Below, in pieces: positions 13,584 to 25,980 of a stretch of DNA of 64,000 nucleotides (within the stretch, counting starts at the first letter, position 1; the number at the start of each line of letters is the position of its first letter). Under the pieces are notes generated by a model. The model saw only the letters and a list, made by a program, of their open reading frames with translations. It did not search any database and had not been told where the DNA came from. The position numbers and the translations under genes were made by a program. This stretch comes from Monodelphis domestica (Eukaryota > Chordata > Mammalia > Didelphimorphia > Didelphidae). The stretch spans positions 27,925,851 through 27,989,850 of the forward strand of contig NC_077230.1 of assembly GCF_027887165.1 (NCBI RefSeq), written 5' to 3'.

Positions 13584-13637
13584 GAAATATCATCTAATAC
13601 ATATGAATTTTGGCCCACCATTTAAAGCAAAGGAAGG

Positions 13638-13769
13638 AAGCGATTTTCCTCATCTCTTTAGTGGATAAGGGTGGACTAGGCAAAATTTCTAATTTCATTT
13701 GAAGCGTATTTGGTTTTATATTAGCATTCTTTTTAAATTTTAATGATTGTCTATATTGTTTTCCACTGT
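13638..13769. repeat. Exact 132-bp duplication, copy A
   Basis: This copy starts 'aagcgattttcctcatctct' and ends 'gttttccactgt'. It is repeated base for base at 14297-14428 in the same orientation, 659 bp away. Here it runs smoothly into flanking sequence, so it is probably the original. Confidence 0.95.
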
Positions 13770-14110
13770 AATCTATACCAGTTCATACAAATCTTTCGAT
13801 ATTGCTTTGTGTTCATTTTGTCATTTGTTTTGGTGCATTAATATGTTCATTTTATCTCTATATTGCAATTTCTTCATTCATTTCCCAGTTGAGAGGAAAT
13901 CTTCTAATTTCTACTTTGCTATTAGCACAAAAAGTATTATTAGAAATATTTTTGCATCTATGAGGCAATTCTTTATGCCTTTGACCACCACGGAGTATGT
14001 TTCTAGCAAAGAGACCTCAAGCCAAAGAGTATGAGCAATTAAGGAACTTTTCTTGAATAATTCCAAATTACTTTCCAGAATGGTTAAACAAATTCATAAT
14101 TCGACTAACA
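13750..14110 (-). mobile_element. Old L1 3' end
   Basis: A diverged minus-strand L1 tail. 'tttcccagttgagagg', 'attagcacaaaaagtatta' and 'tttgaccaccacgg' match positions in younger L1 tails of this window. It is non-coding and its limits are approximate. Confidence 0.5.
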
Positions 14111-14266
14111 AAATACTAGTGGTCACACATTTTCTTGAATTCTAAGATTTAGAAAGCTAATTCTAAGATTTAGAAAGGTCCTAAAATATCTATGAGTCTT
14201 CTACATCATGTGATCATCCCTTCATAAAATTTTATTTGTTAAAGCAAATAAAAGTTATAAATTGAG

Positions 14267-14267
<1 letters not shown>

Positions 14268-14296
<29 letters not shown>
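14268..14296. repeat. (AT)n microsatellite
   Basis: A pure AT run that abuts copy B of the 132-bp duplication. Confidence 0.95.
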
Positions 14297-14299
<3 letters not shown>

Positions 14300-14428
14300 C
14301 GATTTTCCTCATCTCTTTAGTGGATAAGGGTGGACTAGGCAAAATTTCTAATTTCATTTGAAGCGTATTTGGTTTTATATTAGCATTCTTTTTAAATTTT
14401 AATGATTGTCTATATTGTTTTCCACTGT
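14297..14428. repeat. Exact 132-bp duplication, copy B, inside a microsatellite
   Basis: Identical by eye to 13638-13769. It is bounded on the left by (AT)n and on the right by (TA)n(CA)n(TA)n, as if spliced into a dinucleotide array. Confidence 0.95.
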
Positions 14429-14429
14429 G

Positions 14430-14502
<73 letters not shown>

Positions 14503-14503
14503 C
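14429..14503. repeat. (TA)n(CA)n(TA)n microsatellite
   Basis: Three dinucleotide blocks follow copy B directly. Confidence 0.95.
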
Positions 14504-15869
14504 TGTTTTGGGTCGAATGTGAATTACTTATTCTTTCCTTCCTTTCAATTAATCATCTGGCTTTTTTTCTAAGTGAACTTATAGTTTTTATGAGACACTG
14601 AATTACTACTTTGGCAATATTCATATGTCTTGCGGATTTGGAAACTTCTGACCATGATTGTAGTGAATTATGACAGACTGTAGCCAATACATATATAAGC
14701 ATATATAATTTTCTCTTTTCCCCTCTCCATTCCCATAGGCCTAACCACAGAGATATTCATCTAGTAGAAGAAATATTTTCCTTCAATTTGAGTTTCAGTG
14801 AGTTCAAAAAAACTTAACACAAAGCTGAAAGAGTAGACTTAAATTCTCCAGTCAGACATATACAAAAACAGACAGTGATTTAAGGGAAGAAGCAACTCAT
14901 AGGAACATGACCCCTAGAAGGAAAGAAGAGAAATTAGTGGATTTGAGGGAAAACTAACTTTAAAATCGAGAAATGAGCTATTTGATGACTTTCCAAGGAA
15001 AGAAAGACTATAAGGCCATTGAAGCATTATCATAGGAATATGGTACTTTGGCCAACTCTATTCTCTATTTGTATGCCTCATTATCATTTTAATCACATAT
15101 GTAATTCATCTTCTTTACATTCTCTGTATATTTGTAAGACTATGTGCCAATATATGGGAGGGGAATGATTTGTAGATAAAATTCTTACTATGCCATTTTA
15201 TTAAATGCTTTTCCTATGAGCTAATTTTGTATTTTGCCTGTTGTTATTGGGAAGCAGACCAATGAGAGCTCATGGAATATATTGATAGGATCTTGCATTC
15301 CAAAGATATTCATAGGATCAAGAGTGGTAGCCATCATCCTATAGACAAAGTCCATAATCTCTGAATGTAGAGTTGGAAAGGATAGGTAAGAAGGGATGCT
15401 AAATAAAACATGTGGGATTAATTCTAAAAACTCCAAAAAATAGCATAGACAAAGTTTTATTCTTCAGATCTATTTTTATGATGACACTACTTTCTATAAA
15501 TTTTCATTCCACATTTATACAGTGGAGATTGATTATAAGTGAAATTGTATAAAATTAAAAAAATTCTCATCTAAATATATCTTTTATCTCCATTTTTATT
15601 GCTATAGATAGAGATGGAAATATATATGTAATCAGAGTTAGAAGAATTAATTGATTTGCTGAAATGTAGTAACACTAAAAACTTAGATTCTTCTTCCTTT
15701 ATACAATCTAGAATGCTCAAGGGGCCAAAAGTATCTAGTACATGAAAAGAAAAGGTTTTCTGACTACTAAGAAATAAACAGAAATGGTAGTAGAAATATA
15801 AGTGATGTGCTATTAAATGTTTGTTTCTTAAATCTATAAAAGATAATAACAGATATAATAATCTTCAAC
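14504..15869. other. Unclassified intergenic DNA
   Basis: AT-rich, with short chance frames only. I see nothing I can name. Confidence 0.5.
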
Positions 15870-15998
15870 TGATGAAGCCAGAAGAGGTTAAATGGCTTGT
15901 CCAAGACTCCAGAGGTAATAACTACTAGAGGAAGGATTGGGATCCAAGTCTTTTGATTGCAAATGCATTATTCTTTCTAATTCATCTTTCTGCCAAAA
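15870..15998 (-). mobile_element. MIR/CORE-like SINE remnant
   Basis: Blocks 'aggttaaatggcttgtccaa' and 'ggattgggatccaagtcttt' resemble the inverted core and tRNA part of MIR-type SINEs. It is old and incomplete. Confidence 0.55.
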
Positions 15999-16785
15999 GT
16001 AAATAACTTGGACTCCTTGAGACTCAATGAGAAAGGATATAGGCATGGCCCCTGGTAATTATCTTATGAGTTGTATGGAATATCATTACTGATGACTCCA
16101 TTTCAGTAGAAATAGATTACCTATTTTGGAGAGAGCTACCTTACTAGTGTACAAATTCCAATCTTTATTTGAAAATGCCAGATACATTCATTTTATAAAA
16201 CTATCTAAAAAAGAGAGGTTCAGACCCTTGTGCAATCATTAATATAGAGAGTTCCATAAACATCTTCAACATACTATTAAGGGAACAGAGGGAAATCATC
16301 CATTACTTTTTTACTCAATACTTTGTTAAAGTCTGAACATCAAACATATTTGTGATATGAGATCTTGAGGGAGGAGTTATAACAATGAGACAATTGTTTG
16401 AGAGAGCATTCTGAAATAGGTAATTTGGTGGCTCCCAGTTTGTTCCAGCCTCAATTTTCTACTAATTAGACAGATGAGCAAGATTTTTTTTTTGTAATTA
16501 GAATGGCAGTATAAGATAGTATAAGATACTGAGATATTCTGATGTGATGAAAGCCACAAGTAATATTCTTATAGCACTCACATGGCAGCAAGCTTACATG
16601 GGACTTCTTCCTCATTGTTAGCAGACAAAGATTCCCAGAGGGGGGGAAAAACAGAATTATCAGGGATTAAAAGAAAATTAAAAGGTAGCAATTGTCCTAA
16701 ATGCACATGTACTGACCAATATGTAGCTAGTAAAGACTGTTTCTTAAAGTATCAAAATAATAAGAGTTATAATATACTCACTGTA
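15999..16785. other. Unclassified intergenic DNA
   Basis: AT-rich, with no recognisable gene or repeat. Confidence 0.45.
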
Positions 16786-16915
16786 AGAGTTGTTGAGTGG
16801 GAGATGGGGAAATCACTAGATTTGGAAGCAGAGGATGGGTATTCAATCCTTTCACTCATTATCTGTGTCCTTTGGCAATGCCAGTCTCTCTGGGCTTCTT
16901 CTTGATATGTCTAAT
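16786..16915 (+). mobile_element. MIR/CORE-like SINE remnant
   Basis: Contains 'ctagatttggaagcagagga' then 'tcattatctgtgtcctttgg', in the order of the tRNA-derived head and core of MIR-type SINEs. Diverged. Confidence 0.5.
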
Positions 16916-16979
16916 AAGTGGTTTTAATTGGTGGCCTTAAGATTCCTTTAAGACATAAATCTATGATCTTATTTTTTAA

Positions 16980-17638
16980 TTGAAAAATATCATTTAATTG
17001 ATTTAGAATATTTTTCCATTGTTACATGATTCATGTCCTTTCCCTCGCCTTCTTCCCACCCCCTTCGTAGCTGATATGCAATTTCATTGGGTTTTACACA
17101 TGTCATTGATCAAGACCTATTTCCATATTATTAATATTTGCACTAGGGTGATCTCTTAGAGTCTATATCCCCAATCATATCCCCATTGACTCATGTGATC
17201 AAGCAGTTGTTTTTCTTTTGTGTTTCTATTCCCACAGTTCTTCCTCTGAATGTGGATAGCATCCCTTCCCATAAGTTCCTCAGAATTGTCCTGGATCATT
17301 ATATTGCTGATAGTAGAGAAGTCCATTACATTCGATTGTACTGCAGTGTATGAGTCTCTCTGTACAATGTTCTCCTGGTTCTGCTCCTTCCACTCTGCAT
17401 CAATTCCTGGAGGTTGTTCCAGTTCCCATGGAATTCCTCCAGTTCATTATTCCTTTGATCACAATAGTACTCCATCACCAACATGTACCACAATTGATTC
17501 AGCCATTCCCCAATCAAAGGGCATCTCCTCATTTTCCAATTTTTTGCCACCATAGAGAGCTCAGCCACAAATATTTTTGTACAAGTCTTTTTCCTTATGA
17601 TCTCTTTGGGGTATAAATTCATCAGTGCTATGGCTGGA
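16980..17638 (-). mobile_element. 5'-truncated L1 (3' end)
   Basis: A minus-strand L1 tail with an open 98-codon ORF2 C-terminus (17326-17622, including KNWKMRRCPLIGEWLNQLWY) and 3' UTR. Flanking copies of 'tatgatcttattttttaa' (16962-16979) and a near-identical segment at 17639-17657 form an imperfect target-site duplication, so the element is moderately old. Confidence 0.88.
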
Positions 17639-17657
17639 TATGATCCTATTTTTTTAA

Positions 17658-18518
17658 ACTGCCTTTGAAGTAAAATATGGGCTTCCCAGTTTTTTTTTTT
17701 TCAGAGGAAGGACTACTGTTGACTTCCCTAAAAAGCCCCAATGGCAAGGAGAAATAAAAAGAAATTAGAAATATAAGACTGAGGAAGAAGAAATGGCTAG
17801 CTTGCCATTATACCAATGGTCCTTTAATCCTACCCAGAAATATCTTTTAATGCTGTGGTTGGTTGTCAGGCCATGTGACTCAAAATCTAACAAGCTCATC
17901 TCAATAGATTCTATTACAAATTCCTATAATAGAAAAGGTAAAACTACAGGAAATAGAGGTAATAGAGGTAACAGCTTTAGATAATTTCTTCAGGACAAAA
18001 GTCATTTGATGATCTGGAAAGTCCCACTGACAAAATTGATTCACTTTAAAATAGCCTAAAAGAGAATATCGTTGCGTTATCACCAAGAAATGAGTATTGA
18101 ATATATAACATGAATTTCTAATAACTACATTTAGGACTTGTCTCAAAGTTCATACCTGCTCCTCCAGATACCCTTAGACATCTATCTAATACCTGTCATG
18201 GGAGATATTTTCAGAAAAAAAAAATGAAGTCAGCTGAAGAAAGAGAAAAGGCAAATCTATAACCTTTCCTCCCCATGTGGTCAGTTTTAATCAAGGTTAT
18301 TTCAGAGACTTCTGACATCAGAGTGTTTTCATTCATGTGAAATGATTTAGCAGTTTGATTCTCCTGATTCTTGCAGAAAAGTCAGTTTTAGAAATGCAAA
18401 TAGATAAAGAGTCAATGCCAGTGGATCTGAGCAGAGATTGAATTTAGAATTAAAATCTTGATTTTTCTTGCTGACAGTTTTATCTTTTTAGAAAGTAAAG
18501 GGGGAGGAGGTGTGACAT
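17658..18518. other. Unclassified intergenic DNA
   Basis: I recognise nothing here. Confidence 0.45.
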
Positions 18519-18704
18519 TTGGGTGGCTCAATGGAATGAGAGCCAGGCCCAGAGACAAGAGGTCCTGTGTTCAAATCTGACATCAGACACTTCCTAGCTA
18601 TGTGACCCTGGGCAAATCACTTGACCCCCATTGCCTAGTCCTTATCATTCTTTTACCTTAGAACCAATACACAGAATTGATTCTAAGATGGAAGGTAAGG
18701 GATT
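18519..18704 (+). mobile_element. tRNA/CORE-type marsupial SINE
   Basis: Full-length plus-strand copy with 'tgtgaccctgggcaaatcac', 'acccccattgcctagtcctt' and the end 'gattctaagatggaaggtaa'. Its tail leads straight into the giant GAAA/GGAA tract. Confidence 0.9.
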
Positions 18705-18710
18705 TTTATG

Positions 18711-19229
<519 letters not shown>

Positions 19230-19619
19230 AAAAAGAAAAAAAAGGAAGCATCAAAGGGAACCACTGTTCTGTATTTAATTTTGCTCAACAAAAGCCTAGA
19301 TGGGAGTTTGGAAGATAGTAAAGCATTGGCAGACAGTGTCATATAATCTTTGAGTTCATTATAACAAAGAGAAAGAGTGCTGGACATAGTGAGATGTGTC
19401 CCTTTTAGGAAAGCAAATTTCAAGTTCATAGAAGAAACAATAGTTTCAGATGCTTAAAAGGAATATAATTCAAGGAGGATTAGAAGCTCTCAGAAAGAGA
19501 AATTCTGAGAATAATGTTTCAAATTATTCTTCTGAAAAAGAAAAAGGGGTCTATCTTTAGTTCTATACTATTCTAGTATTCTAGTACATATGCTTTATGA
19601 TCATAAATTTTAAGATTTG
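19230..19619. other. Unclassified intergenic DNA
   Basis: AT-rich, with no recognisable feature. Confidence 0.4.
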
Positions 19620-20215
19620 TATAAAAGAGAGGGCTGGAGGAGGTAACATCTTTGCCTCTCTCTCTCTGACTGAGGGAAAGATCTCAAAGAAGGAGTTCAG
19701 TGTTTTCCTTTCCCAACTTGGGAAACAATATTGAATATCTATTGTGGTTTTTATAAATGGTTTAACTCTGAGAAGACCAAAGAAAAACTTGGTCTTTGGT
19801 TTGGACTCTGAGTATTAAGATTCAGAGTCCTAATTGGATTCTTGTTGAGACTCAGCCAGCAAGCCTTTGCTATTTTATAAATTGAAGGTGAAGTTAAGAT
19901 TTATAAGGAAATTAGTGGTAGTTTTTATTTAGATAGTATAAATTTGGGTTAGTCATATCAGGGAGGATCAGTGTAGCCTGTGAAACACAGAAGAAGTGGT
20001 TTCTTGCAGAACCTGGGAGTTTATTTGGGTGGATTTAGAGTCCCTTAGAATTAGAAATCCTTTATTTATCCTTATATATTTCAATAAATACTTTATGTTT
20101 ATAAGAAGAGTCTCTTTAGCATCTTTGCGCCTGGCCCTGACAAATTTGAGCTTCACTTCATCACTGAGGATACTTTTGATTACCTCTATCAAAAGTATCT
20201 GAACGGTTTGAACCT
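19620..20215 (+). mobile_element. Candidate solo LTR
   Basis: It has the composition and layout of an LTR: a TATA-like 'ttttataaat' near 19872 and an AATAAA near 20085 ('caataaatac'). No terminal TG...CA pair or target duplication was fixed, so this is tentative. Confidence 0.3.
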
Positions 20216-20317
20216 GATTGGCAAGTTAAACAGTTTTGAAAGGTTTTGAACCTATATTGGAAAAGTTTTTCCATCTAAATATTTTATTTTTACAACTCAA
20301 CAAATTTTATTTTCACA

Positions 20318-21640
20318 ATGGTAATTTGGAACTATGCTCAAAGCACTGTGAAGATTGTATTTGGCACTCCTCTGTTTGGAACAATGAAGTTACTTAGCTC
20401 TTCCTTTATTGTGAAGATTAAATTGTAATCCCCTGTCTATTTTTAGATTTTAATCCCAAAAAATGTAAGCACAGTACTTAAAGTTGATTATGGATTTTGT
20501 ATGGATTTGGATTTTAACCACAAAAAGGTGTGAACACCCATTTCATACATTGAGTGGGAAGCCTGTGACCCATGTGTGAAAGAGTGGACAGTCCTGGGGT
20601 GGAGAGTAGGCTGTGATAGGTAGACATAAAATTTAGGGGAAGTAATACAAGAGAAAAAAGACTTTAAAAGTGGAACCTGAGATACACACAGAGACACTCA
20701 TAGTAAGGAGACATACTTGGAGTGAAGAGAGACTTGGAGTGAGGAGACACACTTGGAGTGGAGACTTACACTTGGAGTGGAACCTCCTGTAAGAAGCAGT
20801 TTTATTGGAGTTGAGGCTGATAAAGAATCTGTTGATTGAACTGACACATGGTGAGTGTAAAGGCTGACTTTAGTAATTCATTTTGTGGATTTAGTAATTA
20901 AATCCCTAGTGACCAATTAAATATATTCAGTCCAACCATAAAATTAACAAGGCTTTAAGGGACTTTTGATCTACCCATAACACTACTGGATTTATACCCA
21001 AAGAGATCATAAGGAAAAAGACTTGTACAAAAATATTTAGTCACGCTCTTTGTGGTGGCAAAAAAAAAAATTGGAAAATAAGGGGATACCCTTCAATTGG
21101 GGAATGGTTGAACAAATTGTGGTATCTGAAGGTAATGCAATACTATTGTGCTATAAGGAATAACAAACAGGATGAATTTCTTATGAACAGGAACAACCTC
21201 CTGGAATTGATGCAGAGTGAAAGGAACAGAACCAGGAGAACATTATACACAGAGAAATACACTGTGGAACAATCAAATGTAATGGACTTCTCTACTGTCA
21301 GCAATACAATGATCCAGGACAATTCTGAGGGACTTATGAGAAAGAACACTATCCACATTCAGAGGAAGAACTGTGGGAGTAGAAACACAGAAGAAAAACA
21401 ACTGCTTGATCACATGGGTTGATGGGCACATGATTGGGGATGTAGACTGTAAGAGATCACCCTAATGCAAATATTAATAATATAAAAACAGATCTTGATC
21501 AATTACACATGTAAAATCCAGTGGAATTACTCATGGGAAGGAGGGAGGAGGGGAGGAAAAGAATGTGAATCATGCAACCATGGAAAAATATTCTAAATCA
21601 ATTAATTAACTAAAATTTTTCAATTAAAAAATAAAAAAAT
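20318..21640 (+). mobile_element. 5'-truncated L1 interrupted by an LTR
   Basis: L1 sequence 'ggtaatttggaactatgctc' (20322 onward) breaks off near 20350-20372 and resumes near 20959 with 'gacttttgatctacccataa'. In uninterrupted copies of this window (for example 12870-12950) these blocks are adjacent. The right part continues through the ORF2 C-terminus (frame 21108-21422) and 3' UTR to an A-rich end near 21640. ORF2 is broken. The order of events is L1 first, then the LTR. Confidence 0.8.
20373..20958 (+). mobile_element. Solo LTR (family shared with 31030-31786)
   Basis: Starts near 'tgtttggaacaatgaagtta'. It contains 'cttcctttattgtgaagatt', 'cccctgtctatttttagatt' and 'aggtgtgaacacccatttca', each matched in reverse complement within 31030-31786. 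It lies inside an L1, which supports insertion as a discrete unit. Exact ends and target duplication were not resolved. Confidence 0.7.
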
Positions 21641-23009
21641 GAAATGACCTCCAAGACAAGTAGTTTTCTCTATCATACTAATGCATTTTTTTTTCAGTTT
21701 AGACACTCACATTTTTTACTGTACCCCAGCCTACTCATCTGGTGGGTATGATTCTTTCACAGATCTCCAGGAAGTTAGGATGAGAAAAACTCCACTATTG
21801 TACCCAGCACTTCATCTACCATTTTGATTTTCTTATACCAATACCCTGTGTACTCTCGTTAGGTGCATTTCTTTTCTTTCTTTATTAGGTTATAGGAATT
21901 ATGAAGCCTAGTGTACAATATTGAGAGAAAAAGGAGAAAGGGAGGCAGGAGGGGGAGTGAGTGAGGGAGTGAGGGAGAAAAGGGAGAGAGAGAGAAAGAG
22001 AGGGATAAAGGGAGAGGGATAGAGGGAGGGAGGGAGAGAGAGAGAAAGAGAGACAAGCAAGGGCCAGACGGGGGTTCAGGATCTCCATTTATTATGATAA
22101 GGAGAAAGATTTTTATATAAAGTAGAATACTAAGCATTACATCATTTTAGGGGTATTATTTCCCCATATTGTTTATGAAATTACTTCATCCAAGAACATT
22201 TATTTCCAGGGCTTCTCTACAGACATAAGCCAATTGAAAAAAAAAGACTGACAGCTAATCTATCCAGTGTAACTTGGGGAAAGGAAGGTCTGATTCTTTT
22301 AGTCATGATGTTATAAAGGTTTCTTTGCTCATCAGAATGAGGAAAGGTCCAAGGTTTGATGATGACCATATTGGGGAAGGAATTCTTTCTTATCTGAGTT
22401 ACAGCCTAGAGAACAGCATGCAGCTGTGAGCCAAGACTGGCCATGCCAAGAGTCTCAGGCAGACTTACAAGCATGTCTTTTCTAGCTGCTTTTCCCCAGG
22501 GGGCTTAATTTGTCCTAGGCTCTTCCATATGGGAATACTAAGGGCAGAGACCCTCTCTTCCTTTTTTTATATTCTTCACAATGAAAAGAATAATGTTATA
22601 TGCAAGTGTTTGCCAAGTTATTTTCACCACCCTTGGTGTTGACCTGGCACTCAACTCTCACCTGTGTCTCCAAGAAGTTTTAGTAAGTGCAATGGCCAAA
22701 CCCTGTAAAAACCCTTTCAGAAGATAGAATAAACCAGGTAGAGAGAAAAAACTGGTCTCAAATCTCAAACCTGTCAGTGAATCAAAGAATATTTAAACCA
22801 AGCATTTGAAGACTTACCAGGTAGAATGGACTGATGAGAATATTTTCTTGCAGTGCTCATGAAGGTAATTGAAGCTGGTACTAGAGAATGCCTAGAGCTT
22901 GCTTAGAAGTTGAAGAATCCAAAGCCATCTCTTTCATTATGAGCTACTGTTAGTTACAATGACTTTGATTTTGCTACTGGACCTTAATGACTGAAAGAGT
23001 GAAGATGAT
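21641..23009. other. Unclassified DNA with a GA-rich tract
   Basis: An imperfect (GA/GGGA)n tract occupies about 21918-22062. The rest carries no recognisable gene or named repeat. A weak LTR-like look around 22080-22560 was not strong enough to call. Confidence 0.4.
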
Positions 23010-23113
23010 GATTTTGTGCAACTCTGACTCACTTTAATCCAATTCCTGCATGAGACCCTTAATATCCACCTTTATATCATTTGTTCTCCTTGAAATTAAG
23101 GGCAAATGATCAT
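23010..23113 (+). mobile_element. Possible SINE 3' fragment
   Basis: 'ctgactcactttaatccaat' followed by 'ttctccttgaaattaagggc' resembles the tail of a marsupial tRNA-derived SINE. Diverged and low confidence. Confidence 0.35.
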
Positions 23114-23289
23114 GTGGATATATGTAAAACAAGAACATTGGAACTTGCTTTAACTAAGAGTTATTAAAAGAACTAATGTGGTTTAATGGATAAAAGATGA
23201 GTCTAGGAGTTCAGTAGGTCTCCTTTTGACACACTTTCCTCTCAGTTCCCAGTATCTCTCTAAGATGAAATGGCAAACAAGTTGAGAAC

Positions 23290-23385
23290 CTATTTGTCAG
23301 GAATGTCAGGAGTCAGCTTAATGATGTGGTTAAAATCTGGCCTCAAACACTTACTAGCTATGTGACTTTGAACAAGTTACTTACT
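23290..23385 (+). mobile_element. MIR/CORE-like SINE fragment
   Basis: Contains 'aaaatctggcctcaaacact' and 'ctagctatgtgactttgaac', the tRNA-to-core junction of the SINE family seen elsewhere in the window. Truncated. Confidence 0.6.
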
Positions 23386-23399
23386 GGTGTAATAAAGGG

Positions 23400-24229
23400 T
23401 GTGTGTGTGTGTGTTCAGAGAGAAGAGAGGGAGAGAATGGAGTCTTCCATTTCTCAATGCAAGGACAAAAGAGGATGAGATGATGTTATGGTTAAGTCAA
23501 GAGATAGAAGGAAGGTGAGTCTGTTTTGTTTTGTTTTTCCCTTTCAATCCTCTCTGGTTATGGCCACTCACTGTCTGCCTTTTCTCTCTCTAATTCCAGG
23601 CTATTCCTAATGATAAGCTTCTTCCTTCTAGGGAGAGAGAGAAGTCATTTCTCTCCCCCTCTCAGCTATGACTGCCCTTCACTGAGGCTTGAGTAAATTA
23701 AAGGTTTTGATAACAGGTTTATTCTATGAAACCAAAGGTGTGGGACAAGGTAGAAATGGATGGTGGACTGGGGCTAAAGGGAAAGAGGGAGGAAGGGATC
23801 TCTGTCTAGACAAACCCTTCCCCCACAGAATTAGGCAGCTCAGGTTTGGTGGCCTGAGCCCCTGAGGATTTCAGAGCAGTGAACCCTGGATTTTGGTACA
23901 GTATAGCAGGTGTCTTAAATTCAGGGTAAAGAGAGATATTGTGACAGGTCTTCTTGTGGATTACTTCCTTCTTCAGGTCTTTGCCCACTTGTTAATCTGG
24001 GAGGTTTGGGATCAGATTTCAGGGAGAGAAAGGTTTCTGGGATCAGGATCCAGTCAAAGAATGAACTTTATCCTTAGCAGGTCTCAATCTAGAGAGCCAA
24101 CTGACTCTTTCAGGGTTTTTTTTCTTTCAGAGTTGCAAACCTTCTCTCTTGCCCAACCCCTGCTGCTGATGGAATCCTTGCAGCTCTACCAGGCTTTTCT
24201 TCCAAAAGTCTCTGGATTTTCTCTCTCAT
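23400..24229 (-). mobile_element. Candidate 3' LTR of the decayed gamma-like ERV
   Basis: Its high-coordinate end (24092-24229) shares about 140 bp with 27705-27864, on the other side of the decayed pol. A purine-rich stretch adjoins it in element sense ('aaaacggggaatt', rev. comp. of about 24229-24241), a plausible polypurine tract next to U3. 'ggtttattctatg' gives an AATAAA in element sense. The low-coordinate boundary is a guess. Confidence 0.45.
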
Positions 24230-24854
24230 AATTCCCCGTTTTTGTCTTGTCCACACGGTGTCACCTTGATCCTGTGTGGACATATGTGTTACTTACCTTA
24301 ATTCTATTCCTATGATCATCTACCTATTCTATTTGCTATTCCCAATTAATATCCCCCATGCAAAATAAGAAATCTTAGCCTATCTATGTCCTATTCTGAA
24401 TTTTATCTTCTGCTAAGATCTGGGGTGTGGGAAAATGGGTTTAGGTTGGGTGTATAGGTATAATGTGTAATACAATGTAACAATGTAACAACTCTTTGAT
24501 TTGGGGTTTAACAATTTTTAACAATATATAATAGTTCTTAAACTCTATAATAACAATGTACTGTGTAACTATAAAATCAATGCATTTTCTTCTACTCCTT
24601 ATATCTTTTATGCTTATGTAAAATGTATCAATTATAATATATGTGTATGTACTATTCTCTTATTTAGAGGTTGATTCATTCTTTCCCTATAGCTATCTCT
24701 CTGTGTACAGAACTTCCCTTTTATCCCTAAACTAACTCTGTCCCTGGATGTTAAAGGTTAATATGTTAATTCTTTCCTATTCTATATTAGTTCATTAATG
24801 TTAGTATTTTACATTATGTACACATGTGTTTTCTATATAATTATTGCATAGAAA

Positions 24855-24892
<38 letters not shown>

Positions 24893-25980
24893 AGGCTCTG
24901 TTTTGAAGTCATCCAGACAAAAAGTTATTACCCCCCCTTTTTTTTTGCCTATATGAGTTCTGCCAGAGGTTTATTTACAAACATACAATTTTCTTTATGT
25001 AACGGACTGTTCTTATTTACGAGACAGTCCCTAGAAAATCAGTGTGATAATGTGTTTATGTTCTAAGTATGTAGTGTGGATGCATATATTTAACATCTCT
25101 TCTGGTATTCCTCTTCACATGTTGTCTGAAGAATCTGATATTTTCTTTCTTCTTGGGTCATCCCAAGTGTGATGTTAATTTGTACAATGATTAATCTTCT
25201 GTGACCCATTCTATGGAAGTTCATTTGCTATATTGTCCTTGATTGACGGTCCTTTCCTTGTTGTTTAAGTCTATATTCAGTGTTTGGTGCTTTGATTGGA
25301 GCTTTTTCAGGTCTAGATGTCTTCTCCTTTACTGCAACCCATCTTGTCTGTCATCTCACCTTGAATGTTGTCTCTCTTGTCAGATTACTGGAACATACAG
25401 GATCATACATGTGTGTAAGATTATTTTGTCATTGTTTGCATGCATAGTAAGAGTGAATTTTGTATTGGATGTGTGCTAGTGAGGTATTTTTAGAGTATAT
25501 CTGCGTTGTTTCACATGTACTTATGTGTTATCTTCTTGTGTTATGATGTGAGTTTTCAGGGGGTTGAGATGGTGAATCGAATGTATGTTCTTTTTGTGTT
25601 GTGCATTATTCTATTTCATTTTCACTTTCAATGGGACTTCCTATACTCAGTTTCTCTTCTTATTCTTCTGCATTTTGTCTTGGAGTGTGTTTCTTGATTG
25701 TATTCTGGGGCAATTTCTGTTGTTTTGGGGGCATATTGTGTACTGGTTTCATTTGGGGCATTCTCAATTTCTTGCATGGGCTCTGTATCAATTTATATTA
25801 TATTTTCTGGTGTTTCAACATGAGCATAGTCATGTTTGACGTGAGAAGCATGATACCACTATTCTTTTCCTATAACTTTGATGGAAGTAGGAGTCAGTAG
25901 AGCTACTTCAAATGGAACACAGAACTAAGGTGAGATGTACAAGAGGAAGAACTTCTGTCCACTTGAGGTGTGTTTGTGCA
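24230..25980 (-). other. Presumed env-side region of the decayed ERV, unrecognised
   Basis: It lies between the pol remnant and the candidate 3' LTR, where env would be expected, but I could not recognise Env motifs in it. Plus-strand frames at 25243-25900 are not supported. An (AT)n run sits at about 24859-24888. Confidence 0.35.

Noticed and set aside
25243-25900. Overlapping plus-strand hydrophobic frames
   Set aside because: They are short, overlap one another and lie antisense to a decayed ERV. No protein family recognised.
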